Of a DNA stretch of 64,000 bases, positions 22,481 through 30,034 are shown one piece after another. The DNA comes from Nocardioides sp. Root122 (GTDB taxonomy: Bacteria > Actinomycetota > Actinomycetes > Propionibacteriales > Nocardioidaceae). The first letter of the stretch is position 1. Each line of letters begins with the position of its first letter. The notes under the pieces were generated by a model. It searched no databases. It was not told the DNA's origin and worked only from the letters and a program-made list of their open reading frames with translations. The stretch covers positions 67,934 through 131,933 of the forward strand of contig NZ_LMDE01000013.1 of NCBI RefSeq assembly GCF_001425025.1, written 5' to 3'. Both the position numbers and the translations under genes were made by a program.

Positions 22481-23406
22481 CCGAGGAACCTCCTGTGCCC
22501 GTCGAAGTCGCCGGCGATGCCCGCGCGCATGGCGCTGAGGCTCAGCCGCAGCCGTGACAGGCTCGGGCGGGTGAAGGTGTAGAACCACGCCGTCTTCACC
22601 ACGAAGGCGGTCGCGTGCAGGGGCCCCTTGTAGTCACGCAGGTTGACCAGGTTGTTGCGGGCCATGCAGTAGTGCTTGAGGTCGCTCGGCGAGTCGTTGT
22701 AGGTCGTGCGGCCGAACATCATCGGGGTGCCGAGGTTGCCGACGCTGGGGTGGCGCACGGTCGCGGTGACGACGGTGGCGACGCGGGCACCGGCCTCCTC
22801 CGCGCGCAGGCGGTACTCGTGGTCGTCGCCCCAGATGAAGAACTCCTCGCGCGGGAGACCGATCCGGTCGACGAGCTCCTTGGTCACGAGCACGCCGTTG
22901 AACGGGATGACGATCCCGTCGATGCGGTCGGCCTTCGCGGCACGTCGTACGTCGTCGACGGCGTGCACCACGCGGGTGCTGCCGGGCAGGCGGATCGGGA
23001 AGACCAGCCGGCCCGGGTCGGCCTCGTCGACCACGAGCGGGCCCCAGAAGTCGAGGTTGTCGGTCTCCTCCAGCAGGCGCTCGAGGCAGTCGACGTCGGG
23101 CAGGCCGTCGTCGTCCATCAGCCAGACCAGGTCGGCGCCCCGGTCGATGGCCCAGGCCAGCCCGTGGTGGAAGCCGCCGGCGCCGCCCCGGTTGGTGGGG
23201 AGGATGCGGGACTTCAGCGCGACCTCGCCCGTGTGGGCCCGCGCCGCGAGCCACTCCCCCGTCCCGTCGGAGGAGGCGTTGTCGACCACCAGGACCTCCG
23301 AGAGGCCAGCGATCTCGCCGAGCCGCGCCACGAGCTTCTCGAGCAGGCCGAGGCGGTTGAAGGTGACCACGACCGCGACGATGCGAGGCAGGGGTCCGGT
23401 CGTCAC
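22477..23406 (-). CDS. GT2 glycosyltransferase, GlfT1-like (first copy)
   Basis: A 309-residue GT2 enzyme close to GlfT1, which primes galactan by adding the first two galactofuranose units to the lipid-linked GlcNAc-rhamnose acceptor. Seen motifs are VVVTFNRLGLLEKLV, NRGGAGGFHHGLAWA, VWLMDDDGLPD and EEFFIWGDDHEYRLRAEEAG, with YCMARNNLVNLRDY near the C-terminus. Which of the two copies is the true GlfT1 cannot be told. GTG 23406 has a TAGGGT box seven bases before it, so besides reading from the LCP gene 31 bases upstream it may have its own promoter. Confidence 0.85.
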   Translation of the reverse strand: MTTGPLPRIVAVVVTFNRLGLLEKLVARLGEIAGLSEVLVVDNASSDGTGEWLAARAHTGEVALKSRILPTNRGGAGGFHHGLAWAIDRGADLVWLMDDDGLPDVDCLERLLEETDNLDFWGPLVVDEADPGRLVFPIRLPGSTRVVHAVDDVRRAAKADRIDGIVIPFNGVLVTKELVDRIGLPREEFFIWGDDHEYRLRAEEAGARVATVVTATVRHPSVGNLGTPMMFGRTTYNDSPSDLKHYCMARNNLVNLRDYKGPLHATAFVVKTAWFYTFTRPSLSRLRLSLSAMRAGIAGDFDGHRRFLG

Positions 23407-23413
23407 GGCCTAC

Positions 23414-23419
23414 ACCCTA
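23414..23419 (-). promoter_or_regulatory. Leaderless -10 box (TAGGGT) inside the galactan run
   Basis: Minus-strand TAGGGT, seven bases, then GTG 23406, between the LCP stop and the first glycosyltransferase. Confidence 0.45.
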
Positions 23420-23437
23420 GGGGGACGGTGGAGGCGC

Positions 23438-24973
23438 CTAGCAAACCGCGCCGAGGTCCTCCGACTCGTTGGCGGCGTAGCCCTCCGACAGCGAGCCGAG
23501 CGAACCGCCGGTGACGGACGGCGGCGCGGTGGGCGTGGTCGGCGTGGGGCTCGCGCCCTGCCCGCCCGTGCTGCTCGTGCCGGCCCCGGAGCCCGCGTCG
23601 GCGTCCGTGCTCGTGTCGGGTGCTGCCTCGACGGTCTTCGTCGCGGGCTTCTGCCCCTCGGCCCGCGCGATCGCCGCGGCGACCTTCTGGTGCACGAGGG
23701 CGATGTCGGGGTGCGCCGTGTTGATCATCGGCGGCACCAGCGAGAGCGTGGCGATCTTCTGGCTCCTGGCCTTGAGCGCCAGCTCGGCGAATCGGTCCAC
23801 CTCGCCCCGCGGGATGTCTGTGGAGACCATCGCCGAGCTCGCCTTGGCGATCTTCTGGAAGTTGGTGACCGCGGTCTGCGGGCTGACCTGCTCCAGCATC
23901 GCGCTCATCACGCACTTCTGCCGCGCCATGCGGGAGTAGTCGTCGGAGTCGTAGCGCGCCCGGGCGAACCACAGCGTGTCCATGCCGTCGAGCGTGCGCT
24001 TGCCGGGATCGATGTAGTGGAAGAAGGAGTCGCTGGGCAGGCCCACCGGGATCTTCTGCCGCACGTTGAGCTCCACGCCGCCGACCGCGTCGACGAGGTC
24101 CTTGAAGCCCTGAAGGTTGACCATCGCCCAGTAGTTCATCTTCAGGCCGGTGATGCCCTCGACACCCTCGATGGTGGCGTCGACGCCGGGGTTCTTCGAG
24201 CCCTTGAAGAGCGTGGGGTGGTCGAGCGCCCAGGTGGCGAGGCCGTTGAGGTACATCCCCTCCGCGTCGAAGCCCTGGGGGAACTGCTCGTGCATGACCG
24301 ATCCCTCGGGGAACGGGAAGTTCTGCATGTTGCGCGGGAGCGAGATCAGCACCGTCTTGCCGGTCTCGGCGTCGATGCTGGCGACCGTCATCGAGTCCGG
24401 GCGCAGGCCCCAGCGTCCGGCGCCGGAGTCGCCACCCATGAGCAGCACGTTGTAGCGGCCGTGGTGCGCGCCGACCGCCGAGCCGTCGCCGAACATCGAG
24501 ATCATGAACTGGCGCTGCACGCCGACCATGTGCGCACCGAACAGCAGCGCTCCGGCGACGCTGAAGCAGAGGAAGCCGTTGACCCCGACGATCGCCAAGC
24601 GGTGCTGGCGCTGCAGGGTCAGCGGCTGGCCGAGGCGCCAGGCATCGACGAAGAGGTAGGCCCAGCCCACCGCGAGCGCCATCAGGCCCAGCCGCAGCAC
24701 CTGGAGCAGCATCGTGTTGGTGCCCGCCCAGAAGGCGACCCCGTGCCAGACGTACGACGTCACGGCCGCGACGACGCCGAGCACGACCAGCGCCACCCAC
24801 GTCCGCAGCGCGATGCGACCCACCCGTCGGTTGCCGGAGACGAGCTGGGCCGACCCCGGGAGCACGAGGGTCATCAGCATCAGGCTCACCGCGCGGCGGA
24901 ACCGGACGCGTTGCGCCCGGTCGAGCGTGGTGAACCGCGTCTGCTGCGACCCGGAGGGCGGGACGGGCGGCAT
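23438..24973 (-). CDS. LytR-CpsA-Psr ligase with a four-helix N-terminus, heading the galactan operon
   Basis: A 511-residue protein. Four hydrophobic segments (about 28-46, 55-76, 90-112, 124-146) precede an LCP domain from about residue 165: YNVLLMGGDSGAGRWGLRPDSMTV, ISLPRNMQNFPFP, VDAVGGVELNV and the arginines of LWFARARYDSDDYSRMARQ. LCP enzymes move polymers from undecaprenyl-type lipid to peptidoglycan; mycobacterial Lcp1 attaches arabinogalactan. Most LCPs have one membrane helix, so the four-helix anchor is unusual. The C-terminal tail is Thr/Ser/Pro-rich. ATG 24973 follows an AAAGG site; GTCAC repeats lie 47 bp upstream. Confidence 0.88.
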   Translation of the reverse strand: MPPVPPSGSQQTRFTTLDRAQRVRFRRAVSLMLMTLVLPGSAQLVSGNRRVGRIALRTWVALVVLGVVAAVTSYVWHGVAFWAGTNTMLLQVLRLGLMALAVGWAYLFVDAWRLGQPLTLQRQHRLAIVGVNGFLCFSVAGALLFGAHMVGVQRQFMISMFGDGSAVGAHHGRYNVLLMGGDSGAGRWGLRPDSMTVASIDAETGKTVLISLPRNMQNFPFPEGSVMHEQFPQGFDAEGMYLNGLATWALDHPTLFKGSKNPGVDATIEGVEGITGLKMNYWAMVNLQGFKDLVDAVGGVELNVRQKIPVGLPSDSFFHYIDPGKRTLDGMDTLWFARARYDSDDYSRMARQKCVMSAMLEQVSPQTAVTNFQKIAKASSAMVSTDIPRGEVDRFAELALKARSQKIATLSLVPPMINTAHPDIALVHQKVAAAIARAEGQKPATKTVEAAPDTSTDADAGSGAGTSSTGGQGASPTPTTPTAPPSVTGGSLGSLSEGYAANESEDLGAVC

Positions 24974-25019
24974 GGGAGGGCCTTTCAGCTGGGGGAAGTC
25001 AGCCCGCCCAGTATCACCA

Positions 25020-25033
25020 GTCACACCCGTCAC
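25020..25033 (-). promoter_or_regulatory. GTCAC direct repeats upstream of the LCP/galactan operon (MtrA-like site)
   Basis: On the plus strand GTCAC occurs at 25020-25024 and 25029-25033, 9 bp apart, with a degenerate copy before and after. The first copy is 47 bp from the ATG at 24973, the same distance as in front of the amidase gene. Confidence 0.5.
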
Positions 25034-25073
25034 ACCCGGTCGCGACGCGCCGTGGCGGCCCGGTCAGCGACGG

Positions 25074-25688
25074 TCAGTCGCCGACGAGGTGCCGGGCACC
25101 CATCCCCTCGGCCGCGAGCGCCGTCACGAGGGCGTCGTCGGGCTGCCGGTCGAGGAACACCAGGCGTACGGCACCGGGATCGGGGTTGTCGGGGTCGGGA
25201 CCGCGCCACACCAGTCGGAGCCCGAGCTTCTCGGCGGTGCGGCGCGAGGCGATGTTGTGCGCGAGCAGGAAGGCGAGCACCGGCCGCTCCGGTGCGACGT
25301 CGTGCGCTGCCTCGAGCGCGGCGTCCCCCATCTCGGTCGCGTAGCAGCGACCCACCACGCGCTGGTCGAGGCGGTAGTAGAGGTTCCACCAGCCGCGCCC
25401 GGTCGGGTCGGCGTGAAGGGAGTCGTCGGGGACCGCGCAGCCGCCGCGGCCGACCACGGGACCGCCCGCCTCGTCGCGCACCGACCAGTACGCCAAACCG
25501 TCCCGGCCGAAGCGGCGACGGCTTGCCCCGACCATCGTCGCGCCGGCGGCCGGGTCGGTCACCCGTCCGGACGGGAAGTGCCGCCACGAGGCCGGGTCGG
25601 CGTGAATCGCGAAGAGCGCCTCGTCGTCGCCGTCGACCGGCTCGTCGAGCCACAGGCGGGCGGTGCGGGCGTGACGCCAGTCACTCAC
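25074..25688 (-). CDS. GNAT family acetyltransferase (RimJ/RimL-like)
   Basis: A 204-residue protein of the RimJ/RimL acetyltransferase type: TARLWLDEPVDGDDEALFAIHADP start, GRGWWNLYYRLDQRVVGRCYATEM in place of the usual glycine-rich CoA loop, and FLLAHNIASRRTAEKLGLRLVW, the CoA-contacting helix. The acceptor is unknown. GTG 25688 starts seven bases after the thioesterase stop, so the two genes form an operon. The longer frame to 25784 would run into the thioesterase and is rejected. Confidence 0.8.
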   Translation of the reverse strand: MSDWRHARTARLWLDEPVDGDDEALFAIHADPASWRHFPSGRVTDPAAGATMVGASRRRFGRDGLAYWSVRDEAGGPVVGRGGCAVPDDSLHADPTGRGWWNLYYRLDQRVVGRCYATEMGDAALEAAHDVAPERPVLAFLLAHNIASRRTAEKLGLRLVWRGPDPDNPDPGAVRLVFLDRQPDDALVTALAAEGMGARHLVGD

Positions 25689-25695
25689 CCTTCGC

Positions 25696-26199
25696 TCATC
25701 CCTCTCGGCCCCGGTCGATCTCGGTCTTGCGGGCCAGCCGGTGGGCGCGGCGGATCTCGGCCTCGCGCTGGCGTCGTACGTCACCGGGGGTCTCGGTCTC
25801 CAGCGGCGGCACGGGGCGCGGCTTGCCGTCGTCGTCGATGGCCACGAAGACGAAGTAGGCGCTCGCGACGTGGACCGGTTCGTCGCCGGCGTTGCCCCAC
25901 GGCTGGGCCTCGACCCGTACGCCGATCTCCATCGAGGAGGTGCCGGCCCAGTTGACCTGGGCGTAGGTCTTGATGATGTCGCCCACGTGGACCGGCGCGA
26001 GGAAGGTCATCTCGTCCATCGCGGCGGTCACCGCGGGGCCACCGCTGTGGCGGTGCGCGACCGCGCCGGCGGTGGAGTCGGCGAGCTTCATGATCTCCCC
26101 GCCGTGCACGTTGCCGAGGAGGTTGGCCTCGCTGGAGTGCGCCATGATGCCGAGGCTCACGCGGCTGTACGACGTGGGTCGCGCTGCGCTCGTGGTCAT
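25696..26199 (-). CDS. Acyl-CoA thioesterase, hotdog fold
   Basis: A 167-residue single hotdog-domain thioesterase of the YciA/BACH type. Diagnostic blocks are GNVHGGEIMKLADSTAGAVAHRHSGG (helix over the sheet with the catalytic region), DEMTFLAPVHVGDIIKTYAQVNWAG and SAYFVFVAIDDDGKPRPVPPL. It should hydrolyse acyl-CoA to free acid and CoA. ATG 26199 is preceded by TACCGT with seven bases between; this -10 box overlaps that of the divergent LCP gene. Confidence 0.88.
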   Translation of the reverse strand: MTTSAARPTSYSRVSLGIMAHSSEANLLGNVHGGEIMKLADSTAGAVAHRHSGGPAVTAAMDEMTFLAPVHVGDIIKTYAQVNWAGTSSMEIGVRVEAQPWGNAGDEPVHVASAYFVFVAIDDDGKPRPVPPLETETPGDVRRQREAEIRRAHRLARKTEIDRGREG

Positions 26200-26206
26200 G
26201 CCCGGC

Positions 26207-26216
26207 ACGGTAGCGT
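26207..26216. promoter_or_regulatory. Overlapping divergent leaderless -10 boxes
   Basis: Minus-strand TACCGT (26207-26212) is seven bases before ATG 26199, and plus-strand TAGCGT (26211-26216) is eight bases before ATG 26225. The boxes share two base pairs, so polymerase should be able to open only one at a time. Confidence 0.5.
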
Positions 26217-26224
26217 CCCCTCTC

Positions 26225-27445
26225 ATGGCTGATCGTCCGCAGGGCTCCGGGATGCCCGAGAAGGGAACACCCGAGTACGACTGGCTCTACGGGGGCTCCT
26301 CGCAGTCCCCTCCCAGCGACGCCACCCAGCAGGTGCCGGCGCAGGGCGCCGCCCGCCCCGACGAGACCCGCGTGATGCCCGTCGCCCGCCGCGAGGCGCG
26401 CGGCTCCGGCTCCGGCTCCGGCTCCGGCGGGCAGCCGCCCAGCCGCCCCCGCGCCGCGACCACCGCCCCGCCGCCGCGCCCGAAGAAGCGCCGCTGGCGG
26501 CCACGGCTGCGCTTGGGCCTGATCCCGCTGGTGCTCGTGCTGTTCCTGGTCTACCTCGTCGGCGTGCCCCTCTACTCCTGGTCGAAGATCGACAAGGTCG
26601 ACGCCCAGCCCGGCGGCAACCGGCCGGCCGACCAGCCCGGCACCAACTACCTCATCGTCGGCTCCGACAAGGCCGACGACCTCTCCGACGAGCAGCGCAA
26701 GGTGCTGAAGACCGGCGAGCGGGGCGGCACCAACACCGACACGATCATCGTGCTCCACACCGGCTCGGGCGGACGCACGATGATGTCGATCCCCCGCGAC
26801 ACCCTCACCGAGGTGCCCGGCCACGGCACCCAGATGATCAACGCGGCCTTCTCGATCGACGGCGCTCCTCTCCTGGTCGCGAGCGTGGAGAAGCTGACCG
26901 GCATCCACATCGACCACTACGTCGAGCTCGGCTTCGGCAGCGTGATCAACACCGTGGACGCCTTCGGCGGCGTCGAGGTGTGCCCGAAGCAGGACATGAA
27001 GGACCCGATGGCCCGCCTCGACATCAAGAAGGGCTGCCAGGAGGTCGACGGCCTCACCGCACTGGCGTACTCGCGGTCCCGGCACGTGACCGCCCTCAGC
27101 GACCTCGACCGCGTCGCCCGCCAGCGCGAGGTGATCAGCGCCCTCGGCAGCGAGGCCAAGACGCCGTGGACCTTCCTCAACCCGGTGCGCTACTGGAACA
27201 TCAACATGGCCGCCGCCGGCGCGATCCGCGTCGACGAGGAGATGAACCCCTTCGACCTCGGCCGGTTCGCGCTCGCCATGACCGGCGACAGCCAGACCTG
27301 CACCATGCCGAACCTGTCGGCGCCCAGCGACCCCAACCGGATCATCGCCGACCCCGACCGGGCGCCCGCCCTGTTCAAGGCGATCATCGGCGACACGACC
27401 GTGCCGAAGTCGGCCTGCACCCCGACGGGTCGCGCGCGCAGCTGA
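26225..27445 (+). CDS. LytR-CpsA-Psr family cell-wall ligase
   Basis: A 406-residue LCP protein. The first 90 residues are disordered, with a Gly-Ser repeat (around residue 60) and many Pro/Arg; one membrane helix lies at about 98-117 (LGLIPLVLVLFLVYLVGVPL). The LCP domain follows: TNYLIVGSDKADD, TDTIIVLHTG, SIPRDTLTEVPGHG, INTVDAFGGVEVC and the arginine cluster in LAYSRSRH...DLDRVARQREV. It should attach a lipid-linked glycopolymer to peptidoglycan. It is divergent from the thioesterase and unlinked to the galactan operon, so its polymer is unknown. Confidence 0.88.
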   Translation: MADRPQGSGMPEKGTPEYDWLYGGSSQSPPSDATQQVPAQGAARPDETRVMPVARREARGSGSGSGSGGQPPSRPRAATTAPPPRPKKRRWRPRLRLGLIPLVLVLFLVYLVGVPLYSWSKIDKVDAQPGGNRPADQPGTNYLIVGSDKADDLSDEQRKVLKTGERGGTNTDTIIVLHTGSGGRTMMSIPRDTLTEVPGHGTQMINAAFSIDGAPLLVASVEKLTGIHIDHYVELGFGSVINTVDAFGGVEVCPKQDMKDPMARLDIKKGCQEVDGLTALAYSRSRHVTALSDLDRVARQREVISALGSEAKTPWTFLNPVRYWNINMAAAGAIRVDEEMNPFDLGRFALAMTGDSQTCTMPNLSAPSDPNRIIADPDRAPALFKAIIGDTTVPKSACTPTGRARS

Positions 27446-27639
27446 TCCCTGAGGTGCTGCGGGGGCGGGGCTTGGCGGTGGCCTGTCGGGCGTACGACTG
27501 GGCGGCGGGGTGGCGCTGCGAAGCGCCGCCGGCCGGGCACTTGGCCTGGGCGTCGACGCGTTGTCGCCTGGAAGCAGGCGGAGACGTCGGACTTCGACAA
27601 AGCCGCTCTAGTCCCGTTCCGCTCGACTACGTTCGTTGC
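27446..27639. other. Spacer with two small hairpins
   Basis: A GGCGCT/AGCGCC stem with loop GCGA lies at 27512-27527 and a GCCTG/CAGGC stem at 27566-27579. Neither is followed by a T run. The first may end the LCP transcript. GC content drops shortly after this point. Confidence 0.35.
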
Positions 27640-28446
27640 GTGCTGACACCAGTTCGCGTTGCCGCTGTCCTGACTGCCGTCATGCTCCCGCTGAACGCGT
27701 GCGGTTCCTCGACTGAGGAAACGGAGGCCAGTGAGTCGACCTCGTCCGTTCGTTCTAGCAACGGTGAATCGACGGACACCCAGGAAGCAGACGTCTCGGA
27801 GGAGAGCGCCGAGGTTGAGGCGCTGCCGTTCAACGCCAGCGGCCTCCTAGGGGGGAACGCCAAGCCCGACCTGCCCACCGGTGACGAGGGCGAAGTATCC
27901 GTCATCCAGGTCGGACCGCTCCTAAAGGACTCGGGCATCCTGCTGTTCGCGTTTCGCAACAACACCAGCGAGGCCATCTCGCACGTGGACTGGACTGCGT
28001 CGGCGCGCAGCGGTGGGTCACTTGTCTCGAGCGGCACCAGTCAGGGGACGATTCCCGCGCAAGTGGCTTCCGGGGAAGTCGGGCTGGCCTACATCTACTT
28101 CGATAACGCCGAAGCGATCGCGGCCAAAACCGAGTACGAATTCTCAGCAGACTCTATGGAAGCCGACACGAGCTCGTACAACACAGCTCCGCTGAAGTTG
28201 ACGGAAGCGAACCTCGTGGGCGACGCGATTGTCGGCGGAGCAGTTAATGACACCGGCGCAGCAGTGACCGGTCCATACAGCGTCGCCATCTACTGCTTCG
28301 ACGGGAACAAACTCGTCGACTACGTCAGCGACTTCGCGGAGCCAGACCGCGATCTTGAGGATGGCGACACCGTGACGTTCGCTGCAGACCTATACGGCGG
28401 CAAGTGCGCAACCTATGCAATCGGCGTGGACGGCTACTTCTCCTAA
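27640..28446 (+). CDS. Lipoprotein with an FxLYD-like domain, function unknown
   Basis: A 268-residue predicted lipoprotein: a hydrophobic signal with lipobox LNAC (cysteine near residue 21), then a Ser/Thr/Glu-rich linker to about residue 65, then two beta-rich units. The second (VGDAIVGGAVNDTGAAVTGPYSVAIYCFDGN...) looks like an FxLYD domain, common in surface proteins of Gram-positives. GTG 27640 is the only start that gives a signal peptide. Codon use is visibly less GC-biased than in flanking genes, suggesting transfer. No partner is evident. Confidence 0.6.
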   Translation: MLTPVRVAAVLTAVMLPLNACGSSTEETEASESTSSVRSSNGESTDTQEADVSEESAEVEALPFNASGLLGGNAKPDLPTGDEGEVSVIQVGPLLKDSGILLFAFRNNTSEAISHVDWTASARSGGSLVSSGTSQGTIPAQVASGEVGLAYIYFDNAEAIAAKTEYEFSADSMEADTSSYNTAPLKLTEANLVGDAIVGGAVNDTGAAVTGPYSVAIYCFDGNKLVDYVSDFAEPDRDLEDGDTVTFAADLYGGKCATYAIGVDGYFS

Positions 28447-28826
28447 TCTGCCCGAGGCAGCTCGCCGCTCAGCGGACGGTCAGGCGTCCCGTCGTGCGAA
28501 TAACTTCGTACCAGTCGACGAAGCACTCGAACTATCTCGCCTGAGATGTTCACACAGGTGGCGCGACACGCCTCTCGCGTTGGTGAGCGGCATCGTGCGC
28601 CGCAGTGCAACGCGATCGACCTACGTCACTTCGCCGCCCCTCGGAGTCCCCAAGGACACCGCTAGCGGCCCTCTGGTTCACACTCAGCGCAAACTCCGGC
28701 GGTTCATCAAGGCTCCCAACGCCAAGCCCGACAGACGGCCCGGCCCGACCGCCAGCGCTGATCACCGGCGCAGGCGAAACAAGAGAGACATCCTCCGACG
28801 GCATTGAGTGTCTCTAGGCTGCCGTC
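28447..28826. other. Intergenic stretch without a convincing gene
   Basis: About 380 bp of moderate GC content. An open frame crosses it on the plus strand (to 28807), but its product is arginine-rich, unlike any known family, and begins inside the lipoprotein gene, so it is taken as chance. It may be a decayed gene; nothing else is recognised apart from the -10 box at its end. Confidence 0.4.
28815..28820 (+). promoter_or_regulatory. Leaderless -10 box (TAGGCT) for the pentapeptide-repeat gene
   Basis: TAGGCT, six bases, then ATG 28827. Confidence 0.5.
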
Positions 28827-29912
28827 ATGCGGCGATTTCGCAGTGTCGGCTTGTGGGCAGTAGGCGCGGCAGCAGGCGGGATCATTCTGTGGGCGATCCT
28901 CGTGCCCTTGGCATCCGCGTTGAGCCCGCCGGGTCGCTGGGGAGGCGAGGCCGCCAGCTATCCGCTTCTCAACTCGACGCGGAGCACGCTCATCACGCTG
29001 CTCGGAGCCCTGGCGCTGGCGGGCGGGCTTATCTATACCGCGCGCACTCACACTCTCGCGAAGCGGGGGCAGTACTCGGAAAGATTTCGGAGTGCCGTGC
29101 AGCTGCTGTCGTCAGACAAGCTGGAGGAGCGTCTAGGAGGCATCTATTCGCTCGAACAGCTGATGGCTGAGTCGGCGGCCGAGCACGAAGCCACCGTCAA
29201 CGTCCTAGCTGGGTTCATCAGAGCTCGAGCCACAGTCCAGTGGGACGCGAACGATGCGCCGCTAAGGGGCGTCGCAATGAGAGACGGGGAGCACGGACCG
29301 TGGAAAGCGCCGGCAGACATCGATGCCGCCTTGACGGTTCTCGGTCGACGTCCCGCTCGCGATGAGCGGTTTCCGTTGGACCTCTCCCGGTGCGACCTTC
29401 GAGGAACCAACCTGCGCAACGCCCGGCTCTCCGGCGCACGCCTCAAACATGCTTTGCTGGACGAAGCGCAACTCGATGGAACGGTCCTCACCGGCGCAAC
29501 GCTCGACGATGCGTTCATGGAGCGCGCCCAAATCACCGCCTCCAAGCTCAACCGAGCATCTTTGCGCGGAACACTGCTCGGCGCGTCCCACATAGAACTG
29601 AGCGACTTCTCAGGCGCCGATATGTTCAAGACTCACTTAGGCGGGGCGTCCTTGGAACACGTCGATCTCCGGAACGTCGACCTGTTCAACCCATACGCGC
29701 TGGACGCACGCTTCAACGGCCTCGATCTTCGTGGAGCACGGATCGCCGCCGACCGACTCGAGGTCGTTGGTCATGTCGCCGACCTTGACCTACGCAACGC
29801 GTCTTTGGAATACGCCGGACCGGAGGTAGCTCCCCGCTTGCTCGAGATTCTCAGAGAAGCGCGCACTGACGGCTCGACTCGAATGCCCGAGTCACTCCGC
29901 TCGGCACTGTGA
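28827..29912 (+). CDS. Membrane-anchored pentapeptide-repeat protein
   Basis: A 361-residue protein with two N-terminal membrane helices (about 8-32 and 51-72), then the module RFRSAVQLLSSDKLEERLGGIYSLEQLMAES (about 90-120) common to a widespread class of actinobacterial pentapeptide proteins. From about residue 185 a right-handed beta-helix of A(D/N)LXX repeats follows: LRGTNLRNARLSGARLKHALLDEAQL and on to about 335. The beta-helix probably binds a protein or mimics DNA, but the role is unknown. Lower GC than its surroundings places it in the same island as the lipoprotein. Some such genes sit in defence loci; no other defence gene is seen here. Confidence 0.8.
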   Translation: MRRFRSVGLWAVGAAAGGIILWAILVPLASALSPPGRWGGEAASYPLLNSTRSTLITLLGALALAGGLIYTARTHTLAKRGQYSERFRSAVQLLSSDKLEERLGGIYSLEQLMAESAAEHEATVNVLAGFIRARATVQWDANDAPLRGVAMRDGEHGPWKAPADIDAALTVLGRRPARDERFPLDLSRCDLRGTNLRNARLSGARLKHALLDEAQLDGTVLTGATLDDAFMERAQITASKLNRASLRGTLLGASHIELSDFSGADMFKTHLGGASLEHVDLRNVDLFNPYALDARFNGLDLRGARIAADRLEVVGHVADLDLRNASLEYAGPEVAPRLLEILREARTDGSTRMPESLRSAL

Positions 29913-30000
29913 CCGCACATCCAGACCGGCAGCCTCCTTCATGCGTGCGTCTATGCGCCGCGATCGCCCGTCCTCACAGTCGAATGAACCCCTTGACTCC

Positions 30001-30029
30001 TTGCTGTGCGAACATATGTTCGATAGAAT
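30001..30029 (+). promoter_or_regulatory. Promoter of the HNH gene with LexA box in the spacer
   Basis: TTGCTG (30001-30006) and TAGAAT (30024-30029) are separated by 17 bases. The start codon lies five bases past the -10 box, so the message is probably leaderless. The LexA site fills the spacer. Confidence 0.55.
30009..30022. promoter_or_regulatory. LexA (SOS) box
   Basis: CGAACATATGTTCG is a perfect 14-bp palindrome matching the core of the actinobacterial SOS box (TCGAAC, four bases, GTTCGA); only the outermost T on the left is replaced by G. It lies between the -35 and -10 elements of the HNH gene, ideal for repression by LexA. Confidence 0.75.
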
Positions 30030-30034
30030 CAGGC

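Noticed and set aside
24974..25073. A c-di-AMP (ydaO) riboswitch before the LCP gene
   Set aside because: The gap is too short and lacks the paired stems of that class; only the GTCAC repeats are notable.
27446..27639. Short hairpins as part of a CRISPR or integron array
   Set aside because: The two stems differ in sequence, there is no regular spacing and no cas or integrase gene nearby.
28415..28807. 130-codon open frame after the lipoprotein gene
   Set aside because: It begins inside the lipoprotein gene, is Arg-rich, and has no -10 box, ribosome site or recognisable motif.
30001..30034. TTGACT at 29993 as the -35 of the HNH gene
   Set aside because: Its distance to TAGAAT is 25 bases, too long. 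TTGCTG at 30001 has a 17-base spacer.
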